From Bacteroidaceae bacterium (GTDB taxonomy: Bacteria > Bacteroidota > Bacteroidia > Bacteroidales > Bacteroidaceae), in assembly GCA_024398535.1 (NCBI GenBank), contig JAKSIY010000018.1, forward strand, positions 1-32,396: 32,396 nt of DNA, written 5' to 3'. The notes under the pieces are model-generated. The model saw only the letters and a program-made list of their open reading frames with translations, did not search any database and was not told the DNA's origin. The first letter of the stretch is position 1. Each line of letters begins with the position of its first letter. This document shows positions 5,606-13,481 of the stretch, piece after piece. The position numbers and the translations under genes were made by a program.

Positions 5606-8493
5606 CAGTTCTTTATTACGTCAGAAGCCTTAAGCATTACAATCTCTCCAAATGCGGCAAGTGACTCCATGTCAATATTCCTGGAATTGCCCACAATGCA
5701 CCACACAGCATTGCGGCCGCTGATGTACTGCTTCCAGAATGCACTCATGGTTTCAACGTCAGTGCCGGCAATCTGCTCAGTAAATACCTTTACAGGATCC
5801 TCGGTATAACCAAGTCTCAGTGACCATGCAATGTCCTGAGGCAGCTCCCTGAAATCAGGATGGCTGTTGCACTGCGCGTTCAGAAGCTCCTTCCTGATAG
5901 ATTCAATCTTGTTTTCAAGCATCGGAGTGTGCATCACAAGAGAATCCACGACCGTCATTGCCTCGATCGTCTTGTCAGCCTGAGTGCCGACAAATGCCAT
6001 CAAGAGAACATCCACTTTGTCACGGTTCCTGTAAGTAGGCCTGTACATTGCAGCCTGGGTGCTGTAGGCCAGTGAACGGAACTCCCTGATCTCCTGGAAC
6101 AGAAGTGAAGACATGCCGCCACCAAGATAAGAAGAGAAGATATAGCCTTCATTTCTACCCTCAATTGTGCTGATAGGATCAGTCTGGACAAGCATCCTTA
6201 TCTGGCTCTGGGCAGCATCCTTCTTGTCAACGAAGAATATCTTTGGTGACTCATACCTGATTACCGGGAACTCCACCGGAGTAGCGGATTTGCTTGTCAC
6301 ACCCTTCACGTTGATGTTTGCAGCAACAGAAGAGGCAACTTCCGATGCAGCCAGGGTTCCACTGTAAAGGACATCGCACTCAACCTTCTGGACATCATTG
6401 AACAGGGTAAGGAGAGCCTTGTCATCCCAATCTCCCTTCTCTCTGATATATTCCGAATTGTCGCCAAAGCGGACCTTTGCAAAGAGAGCAGAGGCAATTG
6501 TATTCATGTCACGGCGGTTCATGATAAGGCCTGACTTCTCATCAGACTTGCATGTTGAAAGCTTCTTGCGGTCACCCTTCATGTTGGTCAGCAGTTCAGA
6601 AACCAGGGCCATTGTCCTGTCAAAATTCTCATCAATACCGGTAATGTTCACATCAAAAGTGAATTCCGATGCACTGAATCCAACGCTGCTGCCCAAGGTC
6701 TGCAACTGACCGTATATCTCATCATGAGACTTATCCTCTGTGCCAAGCATCGATATGTATGTAGCCATACGCTCAAGCTCAGGCCTCTCATTCAGGCCGA
6801 TGCCGAATGAAAGCGTCAGGTTGAAGATATCGTTGTACGGATTTCCCACAGCAAACAGATTGACCATAGGAGCAACCTGCACTCTTTCTGCATCATTCTG
6901 GTAATCAACAGGCTTTGGAGCCACAACAATATGCTGGGCACTCTTTCTAAGCTCCTGGGCATACTCTGATGCGGCTTCACGGTTCTTTGGAACCACCTTG
7001 TCATAGGCAGGTTTCTCCAGGAAGCCTTCTCCGGCCTGACCCTTCTTCTTATGAATCATCAGGTAGTTGTCTCCTAAATACTTGTTGGCTATGGCAACCA
7101 GGTCAGCCTTGGTCATGGCATCTATGCGGTCTGCGCGTGTCAGGACATCGGAATTCCAGTCAACGCCATGTGCAAAGGCAAACGCCATATTGTTCAGACG
7201 CTCCTGCAAGTCTTCTGTCTCCTGGAGGAGCAGCTTGCGGTAAGTCATCTTGCAACTCTCAAAGTAGTCATCCGTGAAATCGCCTTTCTTCAGAGTCTCA
7301 ATTGCATTGAAAATCAGCTTACCGGCCTTCTTCTCAGACTGTCCTATCAGCTTTGGGGCATACAGAACCACAATTGCGCCCACCTCCTTGAACGACAGGT
7401 CCGGCATTGCCATAGCCATCATGAGCTTATGGTCCAGCATCAGCTTGTCAAGCAGACCTGTACCTGCATCATTGTTCAGCAGGAACGTCATGAAGCTTAC
7501 CGGAAGGAAATCAGCATCAGTATCTGACGGTCCCTGATAGCATAGGGCACCTATCTTTACCAGTGGAACATTTATTATAGCGGTAGTCTCCTGACGTCCG
7601 TTGATAGGCTTCTGCACCTGCGGCTCACGTACGATATCAGCCCCCCTGCGGATACGGCCAAAGGTCTTTTCTATCACAGGAAGAGCCTCTTCTGCTGAAA
7701 TATTACCTGTCAGGACAAGACCCATGTTGTTTGCAACATAATACTTGTCAAAGAACTCAGCCATCTGGTTCAGGCGCGGATTCTTCAGGTTCTCTGTAGT
7801 ACCCAGCACCAGCTCGCTGTAACCGGTACCTGCAAACAGGTTCTTGAGCAGGCTTTTCTGGAAGTCGCTGACCAGGTTGTCATCGCTACGGTTCTTCTCT
7901 TCATATACAGTCTCAAGCTCACTCTGGAAGAGGCGGAACACCGGATTCATTATACGCTCACTGTTCAGCTCTGCCCACTGCTCAAAGTACTCAGGCAGGA
8001 ACTTGTTGTGGTAAACGGTCTCATCATAAGAGGTGAAGGCATTCAACCCACTGCCACCCATCTCGGCAATCAGGTTGTCAAACTCATTAGGGATTGCATA
8101 GTCTGCAGCCTTTATGTTCAGACGGTTGATTTCCATCTGGATAGCCTTGCGGGCATCGTCATCAGTGGTACTTGCCAGCTCATCATACTTGGCTGCAATA
8201 CTGTCAAGATACGGTTTCTCTGCCTGATAATCAATTGTTCCAATCTTGTCTGTACCCTTGAACATCATGTGCTCAAAGTAATGGGCGATGCCCGTTCCCG
8301 GACAATCCACGGCACCAGCCTTGACTACCACGGCGCCATAGACGGCAGTCTGTGCCGGATCCTCATTGATCCAGACCGTCATTCCATTGTCAAGAGTGTA
8401 CGAAGAGACCTTCAGGGCCTCAGAAGTCTCTGCATGGGCAAAGCCTCCAATCATCAGTACGGCCGCAAATGCAGCCACAAATTTACCTTTCAT
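5605..8493 (-). CDS. M16 (insulinase/pitrilysin-family) zinc metallopeptidase, exported
   Basis: A 962-aa protein with a signal peptide (about residues 1-21, ending in FAHA), so it acts in the periplasm or outer envelope. The inverted zinc motif HxxEH is HYFEH at 71-75. The third zinc ligand is a Glu in ETVYEEKNR at about 198-199. The size fits the single-chain form with two M16A-like halves; the second half (about 500-960) has no HxxEH, as is normal. Segments such as SSYLGGGMSSLLFQEIRE mark the later M16 domain. It has its own promoter at 8517-8524 and is coupled to the TcdA-like gene downstream. A second M16 peptidase is at 20278-23085. Confidence 0.92.
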   Translation of the reverse strand: MKGKFVAAFAAVLMIGGFAHAETSEALKVSSYTLDNGMTVWINEDPAQTAVYGAVVVKAGAVDCPGTGIAHYFEHMMFKGTDKIGTIDYQAEKPYLDSIAAKYDELASTTDDDARKAIQMEINRLNIKAADYAIPNEFDNLIAEMGGSGLNAFTSYDETVYHNKFLPEYFEQWAELNSERIMNPVFRLFQSELETVYEEKNRSDDNLVSDFQKSLLKNLFAGTGYSELVLGTTENLKNPRLNQMAEFFDKYYVANNMGLVLTGNISAEEALPVIEKTFGRIRRGADIVREPQVQKPINGRQETTAIINVPLVKIGALCYQGPSDTDADFLPVSFMTFLLNNDAGTGLLDKLMLDHKLMMAMAMPDLSFKEVGAIVVLYAPKLIGQSEKKAGKLIFNAIETLKKGDFTDDYFESCKMTYRKLLLQETEDLQERLNNMAFAFAHGVDWNSDVLTRADRIDAMTKADLVAIANKYLGDNYLMIHKKKGQAGEGFLEKPAYDKVVPKNREAASEYAQELRKSAQHIVVAPKPVDYQNDAERVQVAPMVNLFAVGNPYNDIFNLTLSFGIGLNERPELERMATYISMLGTEDKSHDEIYGQLQTLGSSVGFSASEFTFDVNITGIDENFDRTMALVSELLTNMKGDRKKLSTCKSDEKSGLIMNRRDMNTIASALFAKVRFGDNSEYIREKGDWDDKALLTLFNDVQKVECDVLYSGTLAASEVASSVAANINVKGVTSKSATPVEFPVIRYESPKIFFVDKKDAAQSQIRMLVQTDPISTIEGRNEGYIFSSYLGGGMSSLLFQEIREFRSLAYSTQAAMYRPTYRNRDKVDVLLMAFVGTQADKTIEAMTVVDSLVMHTPMLENKIESIRKELLNAQCNSHPDFRELPQDIAWSLRLGYTEDPVKVFTEQIAGTDVETMSAFWKQYISGRNAVWCIVGNSRNIDMESLAAFGEIVMLKASDVIKN

Positions 8494-8516
8494 TACATTA
8501 TTGAATTAAGAGAGCG

Positions 8517-8524
8517 CAAATTTA
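8517..8524 (-). promoter_or_regulatory. -7 element of the first M16 peptidase promoter
   Basis: The minus strand reads TAAATTTG, matching TAnnTTTG, 23 bases before the ATG at 8493. The -33 region is non-consensus and overlaps the transcribed region of the divergent gene. Confidence 0.5.
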
Positions 8525-8526
8525 TC

Positions 8527-8534
8527 TATTTTTG
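8527..8534 (+). promoter_or_regulatory. -7 element of the Dabb gene promoter
   Basis: TATTTTTG matches TAnnTTTG and lies 22 bases before the ATG at 8557. A TTG at 8501-8503 is a loose -33 candidate with a long 23-base spacer. Confidence 0.5.
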
Positions 8535-8556
8535 CCGTACCTAACAGATAAAAACT

Positions 8557-8862
8557 ATGGTAAAGCACATTATCCTGTGGACATTGAATCCAGAACTGTC
8601 TGAAGAAAGGAAGGCAGAAGTGAAGAAAGATATCAAGGCAGGCCTTGAAGGGCTTGTTGGAAAGGTTCCTGGCCTTGTAAGTGTCAAGGTCGCCGTTGCC
8701 GGCCGTCTGGCATCGTCAAACTGCGACGTAATGCTTGACAGCACACTTGAATCAGAGGCTGCCCTGAAGGCATACGCCGTTCACCCTGAGCACGTGGCAG
8801 TTGCAGACACCAAGGTACGTCCATATACCGTCCAGCGCGTATGCCTGGACTTTGAAGAGTAA
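8557..8862 (+). CDS. Dabb family (stress-responsive A/B-barrel domain) protein
   Basis: A 101-aa single-domain protein. The opening MVKHIILWTL, the segment VPGLVSVKVAVAG and the ending YAVHPEHVAVADTKVRPY with PYTVQRVCLDFE are characteristic of the Dabb fold, a dimeric ferredoxin-like alpha/beta barrel. The conserved His in the opening and in HPEH are present. Some members are enzymes such as olivetolic acid cyclase, but most bacterial ones have no known function. The gene is 5 bases upstream of the lactonase-fold gene and probably co-transcribed with it. Confidence 0.88.
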   Translation: MVKHIILWTLNPELSEERKAEVKKDIKAGLEGLVGKVPGLVSVKVAVAGRLASSNCDVMLDSTLESEAALKAYAVHPEHVAVADTKVRPYTVQRVCLDFEE

Positions 8863-8867
8863 GACCC

Positions 8868-10001
8868 ATGCGCAAGGGAGCAGTCATAATGGCATCGGTC
8901 CTGACACTTGTCGGTTGCAGGCAGAAGACAGAAACGCCTGTGAGTATATATATAGGTACTTACGGAGGCAATCTGTATGAGACCACCTATACCCCCGGCA
9001 CTGAGGGCAACGGTTTCTCTGAACTCATTCCGACCGCATCAGAGAATCCGTCATATCTGGCACTGGCCGATGACGGAACACTGTTTGCCGTGAATGAATG
9101 CGGGGCATCATCTGCAATCAGTTCATTCCGCAGCGGTGTGCGCACCGGCCACAGCACTGAGATAGGCGACAATCCTTGCTATGTCACCGTACATGGCAAC
9201 ATGGTAATAACTGCAAACTACACCGGCGGCTCAATGTCAGTATTCCAGACTGATGAATCAGGAGCAATAACCCCAGTCCAGACATTCATGTACTATGACG
9301 GTTCCGGTGTTGTTCCAGGACGCCAGGAAAGTGCCTACATACACCAGACACGCTTCATTCCGGAACTGATTGCCGATGCAGAGGGAATACACGGAGAGTG
9401 GATACTGGCATCGGATTTGGGCTGTGACAGCATTCACCTGTATAAGGTACAGCACGGAAGTCAGGATCCCTGCACCGAATACCCAGGAATAGACTGCGGC
9501 GCCGGAAGCGGCCCACGCCACATGGAGTTTGACTGCAGGACCGGCATGCTCTACTGCATTACCGAGCTTTCTGGAGAGGTCATCTCATGGAAGATTTCCG
9601 CCAGCAAGGACGGCACACCCCTTTTCACTGAGAAACAACGCATAAAGGCAGACATGCTTGATGCCGGTGGAAGTGCAGACATTCATCTGAGCGCTGACGG
9701 TAGGTTCCTCTACACGTCGCATAGGTTAAGAAATGACGGAATCTCAACGTTCAAGGTGGGCAATGACGGCACCTTGACACGTACAGGATACACCCAGACA
9801 GGCACTCACCCACGCAATTTCCTGCTCTTGCCAGACGGAAAGACCATGCTGGTTGCAGTGCGTGACAGCCATCAGATTGAAGTCTATTCAATTGATCAGG
9901 AGACAGGTATTCCTTCTGTAACAGACCAGGTGCTCAAGTTCCCAGCCGGAAATGACCCGGTCTGCATGATAATCAGGACAGACGTGACAGCCAGTAAATA
10001 A
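8868..10001 (+). CDS. Lactonase-fold beta-propeller lipoprotein (6-phosphogluconolactonase family)
   Basis: A 377-aa protein of the PF10282 family, seven-bladed propellers typified by the YbhE/Pgl 6-phosphogluconolactonase. Typical segments are IYIGTYGGNLY, ENPSYLALADDGTLFAVNE, GDNPCYVTVHGN, GSGPRHMEF and the late THPRNFLLLPDGKTMLVA. Unlike the cytosolic enzyme, it starts with a short hydrophobic stretch and a lipobox LVGC at Cys17, so it is predicted to be exported and lipidated. A role on phosphorylated sugars in the cytosol is therefore doubtful; an envelope lactonase or sugar-binding role is an alternative. The last 29 bases overlap the convergent transporter gene. A 7-bp hairpin (9988-9994/10003-10009) spans the stop codon. 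Confidence 0.8.
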   Translation: MRKGAVIMASVLTLVGCRQKTETPVSIYIGTYGGNLYETTYTPGTEGNGFSELIPTASENPSYLALADDGTLFAVNECGASSAISSFRSGVRTGHSTEIGDNPCYVTVHGNMVITANYTGGSMSVFQTDESGAITPVQTFMYYDGSGVVPGRQESAYIHQTRFIPELIADAEGIHGEWILASDLGCDSIHLYKVQHGSQDPCTEYPGIDCGAGSGPRHMEFDCRTGMLYCITELSGEVISWKISASKDGTPLFTEKQRIKADMLDAGGSADIHLSADGRFLYTSHRLRNDGISTFKVGNDGTLTRTGYTQTGTHPRNFLLLPDGKTMLVAVRDSHQIEVYSIDQETGIPSVTDQVLKFPAGNDPVCMIIRTDVTASK

Positions 10002-10554
10002 TCTGGCTGCCAATGGCATTTCCCACAATCCATACAGGAAGCTGCCATACAAACAGACGGCCATCCATGGCCATATAGCCATAATCGGCAATGCAGTGCT
10101 CGAACCCGCACAATATGAAGCACATGATAGGAAGCACAACCGTGATTGCGTGGTTGTGCTTCTTGAAATTATCCACGGCAATGAACATCATGGCACCGCA
10201 TCCTATTGACTTGACCAGTGCCTGATACCAGGTTTCATTCATCTTGGCTGCCATGAGGGCACTTGTATCAAGATTCAGGCCCGAATACCTGCTGAAAAGG
10301 AAACAGGTAAGCCAAATTCCCACAAAATTCAGAAGAATCACAGGAACCAGATCCTTTACCAGTGGCCATGTATTGGCATAGCCTACACGTCCGGTATAGA
10401 GCATGGCACCCTGCAGAATAACCGTCAGCAGTCCCAGGCTGAACAGGAACGATCCAAGCACATGATTTTCTACCAGGACATAGACAATACATCCAAAACC
10501 TATCAGCACTCCGGCCAGGAGTGACCTGGCAATCTTGTTCTTCATATCACTCAT
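9973..10554 (-). CDS. Formate/nitrite transporter (FNT) family protein, compact form
   Basis: A 193-aa integral membrane protein with six predicted hydrophobic segments, the FNT number. The conserved central-pore region is visible as CGFEHCIAD, matching the GxEHs/cxAN signature with its key histidine. The preceding loop FKKHNHAITVVLPIM also fits. It is shorter than classical FocA/NirC (about 260-285 aa), mainly through shorter termini and loops. The substrate could be formate, nitrite, hydrosulfide or a short monocarboxylate. The ATG at 10554 leaves a 10-base gap after the nucleosidase gene, so the two are probably co-transcribed; the frame extends to 10587 but would overlap that gene. The 3' end overlaps the convergent lactonase-fold gene. 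Confidence 0.8.
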   Translation of the reverse strand: MSDMKNKIARSLLAGVLIGFGCIVYVLVENHVLGSFLFSLGLLTVILQGAMLYTGRVGYANTWPLVKDLVPVILLNFVGIWLTCFLFSRYSGLNLDTSALMAAKMNETWYQALVKSIGCGAMMFIAVDNFKKHNHAITVVLPIMCFILCGFEHCIADYGYMAMDGRLFVWQLPVWIVGNAIGSQIIYWLSRLS

Positions 10555-10564
10555 ATTCAAAATA

Positions 10565-11272
10565 CTACAATCCAGACAGATACTCAATGACCCTGCGGTC
10601 AGCCTCTCTCAGTGCCAGGCTGGCAGCATGAAGGTTTCTGCGGAACTCCTCTATTGTCTCTGCCCCACCGTCACACAGGTCAGTAACGGATTTGATATAC
10701 AGGACCGGTTTGCCATACAAGCTTGCCACAAATCCAATTGCAGCCCCTTCCATATCCTTAAGCTGGCCACCGTTTGCCTTGATCACCTCAAGGTCACACG
10801 GCTGCATGTCAAGTGAACTTCCGGTAGTCACCTTTCCCATTGAGAATCCCAATGAAGCGGCCATTTCTGCACTTCCTTCCCATACGCTGTAATTGCCGAT
10901 GCTCTGGGTGCTCCACTCATCATCGCCAGGTACGCGTCTGTCATGGAACATGGCTCCATTACCTATGAACACCTTGGCAATCTCTGCTCCCTCAGAGCGG
11001 AATCCGCCACAGGTTCCGGAATTGACTATGATATCCGGATCAAGCCTCTGGATTGCCACGTTTGTTGCCACGCTGGCAGCCTCACAGCCCACCAGGTCAC
11101 TTCCATGCTGCTGACCGTTCAGGACAACAAAGAGCTGACATCCATTTTTCTCTGCCTTATACAGCTGACATGGCAGCGGTGCAAAGAAACCAGGTTCCTC
11201 AACCATACCGTACTCTTCAATGAAAGGCTTGACCTCAGCCCTCATTGCTACAATGAAGCATATCTTTTCCAT
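10565..11272 (-). CDS. 5'-methylthioadenosine/S-adenosylhomocysteine nucleosidase-like protein
   Basis: A 235-aa member of the PNP_UDP_1 family. It should hydrolyse S-adenosylhomocysteine to adenine and S-ribosylhomocysteine, the LuxS substrate, and also methylthioadenosine. The three catalytic acids fall with the spacing of the E. coli enzyme (Glu12, Glu174, Asp197): here Glu13 in AMRAEV, Glu175 in KDMEGAAIG and Asp198 in KSVTDL. VNSGTCGGF and TTGSSLDM are further family segments. The start at 11272 gives the family's usual N-terminus, but it lies only four bases from a -7 box. It is the first gene of a pair with the FNT transporter. A related nucleoside hydrolase specificity, such as futalosine, cannot be fully excluded. 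Confidence 0.85.
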   Translation of the reverse strand: MEKICFIVAMRAEVKPFIEEYGMVEEPGFFAPLPCQLYKAEKNGCQLFVVLNGQQHGSDLVGCEAASVATNVAIQRLDPDIIVNSGTCGGFRSEGAEIAKVFIGNGAMFHDRRVPGDDEWSTQSIGNYSVWEGSAEMAASLGFSMGKVTTGSSLDMQPCDLEVIKANGGQLKDMEGAAIGFVASLYGKPVLYIKSVTDLCDGGAETIEEFRRNLHAASLALREADRRVIEYLSGL

Positions 11273-11276
11273 ACCG

Positions 11277-11308
11277 CAAAGATAAATCTTTTACAAGACA
11301 CTTTGCAA
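11277..11308 (-). promoter_or_regulatory. Promoter of the nucleosidase gene, possibly leaderless
   Basis: The minus strand has a perfect -7 box TATCTTTG (11277-11284) and a TTG (11306-11308) 21 bases upstream. The ATG at 11272 follows after only four bases, so transcription would begin at or very near the start codon. The -33 element lies inside the inverted repeat at 11304-11318. Confidence 0.5.
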
Positions 11309-11318
11309 CCCGGTTGCA
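11304..11318. promoter_or_regulatory. Perfect inverted repeat, candidate operator
   Basis: TGCAACC (11304-11310) and GGTTGCA (11312-11318) are exact reverse complements around one central C. The repeat lies between the divergent -7 boxes at 11277-11284 and 11331-11338 and covers the -33 region of the nucleosidase promoter. It looks like a dimeric repressor or activator site, but the regulator is not identified. Confidence 0.45.
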
Positions 11319-11330
11319 TGACGCACATTG

Positions 11331-11338
11331 TATTTTTG
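11331..11338 (+). promoter_or_regulatory. -7 element of the HMA/P1B-ATPase operon promoter
   Basis: TATTTTTG matches TAnnTTTG and lies 34 bases before the ATG at 11373. No standard -33 is present at 19-21 bases; the inverted repeat is there instead, suggesting regulator-dependent activity. Confidence 0.5.
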
Positions 11339-11372
11339 CATCGTCAAACAGAAACAGAAACAAAAAAGCAAT

Positions 11373-11591
11373 ATGAAGAAGAACTACAAGATTGAGGTTG
11401 ACTGCGCAAACTGTGCCAACCTTATGCAGGAAGCAACCAGGAAGATTGAGGGAGTTGAGAACGCAGTCGTAAACTTCATGACCCAGAAGATGAGCGTGGA
11501 GTTTTCAGAAGGTGCTGACCCCGCAAAGGTTATGCCGGCAGTACTGAAGGCGTGCCGCAAGGTTGAACCTGATTGTGAAATTGAATTCTGA
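11373..11591 (+). CDS. Free-standing heavy-metal-associated (HMA) domain protein
   Basis: A 72-aa protein that is almost entirely one HMA domain, a ferredoxin-like metal carrier. The metal-binding loop is DCANCANLM with Cys11 and Cys14. The CANC form, with Asp before the first Cys, is typical of the N-terminal domains of Zn/Cd/Pb-type ATPases rather than of copper chaperones (usually MxCxxC). The domain ends with VEPDCEIEF. The gene is nine bases upstream of the P1B ATPase, which lacks an N-terminal HMA domain of its own, so this is probably the detached regulatory or delivery domain of that pump. The ATG at 11373 is chosen over upstream in-frame codons because the -7 box is at 11331. Confidence 0.88.
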   Translation: MKKNYKIEVDCANCANLMQEATRKIEGVENAVVNFMTQKMSVEFSEGADPAKVMPAVLKACRKVEPDCEIEF

Positions 11592-11600
11592 GACTGGGAC

Positions 11601-13481
11601 ATGCTTACCGGGAAACAGAAGAAGATGCTGTACAGGATAATCGGCACGACAGTGCTGGTCATCTGGCTGCAGTTCCTGCCGGTTGACGGCATTCTGAAGC
11701 TGGCTTGCTTTCTGGGCATTTATCTCCTCATAGGCTACGACATTCTCCGAAAAGCCTGTCTGGGAGTAATCAACGGACAGGTCTTTGATGAGAATTTCCT
11801 CATGGCAATTGCCACTCTAGGTGCGTTTGCCCTGGCAATATATGAGAAAAGCGGTGACTACAATGAGGCCATTGCCGTGATGCTTTTTTACCAGATCGGC
11901 GAATTCTTCCAGAAATATGCAGTAGGCCGCAGCAGAAAAAGCATCAGCGAGCTGATGGACATACGTCCGGACTACGCAAACATTGAGACTGACGGGGTTC
12001 TGGAACAGGTTGACCCCGATGACGTTGCACCAGGCACGGTCATCATTGTCCAGCCAGGTGAGAAGATTCCCATTGACGGAATAGTCACAGAAGGAGCTTC
12101 TACCCTAAATAACAGTGCCCTGACAGGCGAGAGTCTGCCGCGCGATGTCCACAGTGGAGATGAGGTCATCAGCGGATGCATCAACATGACCGGGGTTCTC
12201 AGGATCAGAACCACACGCGAATTCGGAGAATCAACAGTCTCAAAGATTCTTGAACTGGTTGAGAACTCCACCTCAAACAAGTCAAGATCTGAGGATTTCA
12301 TTTCAAAGTTTGCCCGCATCTATACTCCTGCCGTCTGCATCGCTGCATTGGCTCTGGCCATTCTGCCACCTTTATTCAATATAATTGTCAATGCCGATGC
12401 CAACTGGAGCGGATGGTTCTACCGCGCTCTGACATTCCTGGTCATCAGTTGTCCGTGTGCTCTGGTCATAAGCATTCCGCTCAGTTTCTTTGCGGGCATC
12501 GGCGGTGCCAGCCGTGAAGGCATACTCATAAAAGGCTCCAACTACCTTGAGACGCTGTCAAAGGTCAGGACGGTGGTATTTGACAAGACCGGAACCCTTA
12601 CCAAAGGGGTATTTGAGGTTGTTGGAATACATCACAGCACCTATGATGACGGATACCTGACTGAGATGGCAGCGCTGGCCGAAAGCGCATCGTCACACCC
12701 TATCAGCCGCAGTCTGCAGCAGGCATACGGAAAGCCACTGGACAGAAGCCGTGTCTGCGACATTGAAGAGATAAGCGGTCATGGAGTCATGGCCACCGTT
12801 GACGGAAGACGCGTGGCTGCAGGCAACGCAAAGCTGATGGAACGGCTGAATGTCAGCGCCATTCCATGCCATGAGACCGGCACTGTCATTCATCTGGCAA
12901 TTGACGGGGAATACGCCGGCCACATTGTGATATCGGACGTCATCAAGCCGACTTCGGTAGAGGCCATCAGTCAGCTGCACAGATCCGGCATCGACAGGAC
13001 TGTCATGCTTACAGGTGACAGCGGAAAGGTTGCCGGACAGGTCGCAGCAGAGCTCGGCATCGACCAGGTCTTCAGCGAGCTTCTCCCTACAGACAAGGTA
13101 AGCAAGGTTGAAGAACTTCTCTGCGGGACCAACGGGAAGCTTGCATTTGCAGGTGACGGAATCAATGACGCACCGGTGCTGAAACGCGCTGACATTGGGA
13201 TTGCAATGGGGGCCATGGGCAGCGATGCCGCCATAGAAGCTGCCGATGTGGTACTGATGGACGACGACCCCCTGAAGATTGCCAAAGCCATCAGGATTTC
13301 ACGCAAATGCCTTGGAATAGTCTATCAGAATATTATCTTTGCACTCGCAGTCAAGGCAACTTGCCTGCTGCTTGGTGCACTTGGCATGGCAGACATGTGG
13401 CTGGCAATCTTTGCCGATGTAGGCGTAATGGTGCTGGCTGTCCTGAACGCAATCAGGTGCATGTACGTAAAAAGACTGTAA
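11601..13481 (+). CDS. P1B-type heavy-metal (Zn/Cd/Co-type) transporting ATPase
   Basis: A 626-aa inner-membrane metal exporter. The features run in order: an N-terminal pair of membrane helices, the A-domain loop with ALTGESLP, the metal-site CPC at 284-286 in SCPCALVISIP, the phosphorylation site DKTGTLT with Asp328, the N-domain SSHPIS, and the hinge GDGIND at 518-523. The final helix carries IFADVGVMVLAV, whose Asp is a hallmark of the P1B-2 (ZntA/CadA) group. Together with CPC this argues for Zn2+/Cd2+/Pb2+ export rather than copper. No HMA domain or His-rich N-terminus is present; the HMA domain is supplied by the preceding gene. The acyl-CoA ligase gene follows after 15 bases. Confidence 0.92.
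   Translation: MLTGKQKKMLYRIIGTTVLVIWLQFLPVDGILKLACFLGIYLLIGYDILRKACLGVINGQVFDENFLMAIATLGAFALAIYEKSGDYNEAIAVMLFYQIGEFFQKYAVGRSRKSISELMDIRPDYANIETDGVLEQVDPDDVAPGTVIIVQPGEKIPIDGIVTEGASTLNNSALTGESLPRDVHSGDEVISGCINMTGVLRIRTTREFGESTVSKILELVENSTSNKSRSEDFISKFARIYTPAVCIAALALAILPPLFNIIVNADANWSGWFYRALTFLVISCPCALVISIPLSFFAGIGGASREGILIKGSNYLETLSKVRTVVFDKTGTLTKGVFEVVGIHHSTYDDGYLTEMAALAESASSHPISRSLQQAYGKPLDRSRVCDIEEISGHGVMATVDGRRVAAGNAKLMERLNVSAIPCHETGTVIHLAIDGEYAGHIVISDVIKPTSVEAISQLHRSGIDRTVMLTGDSGKVAGQVAAELGIDQVFSELLPTDKVSKVEELLCGTNGKLAFAGDGINDAPVLKRADIGIAMGAMGSDAAIEAADVVLMDDDPLKIAKAIRISRKCLGIVYQNIIFALAVKATCLLLGALGMADMWLAIFADVGVMVLAVLNAIRCMYVKRL

Noticed and set aside
9988..10009. 7-bp hairpin across the lactonase-fold gene stop as a terminator
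   Set aside because: The stem is short, the loop has 8 bases and neither strand has a T run; it also lies inside the transporter coding region. Kept only as a note.
10555..10587. Upstream start for the FNT transporter at 10587
   Set aside because: It would overlap the nucleosidase gene by 23 bases; the ATG at 10554 follows its stop by 10 bases.
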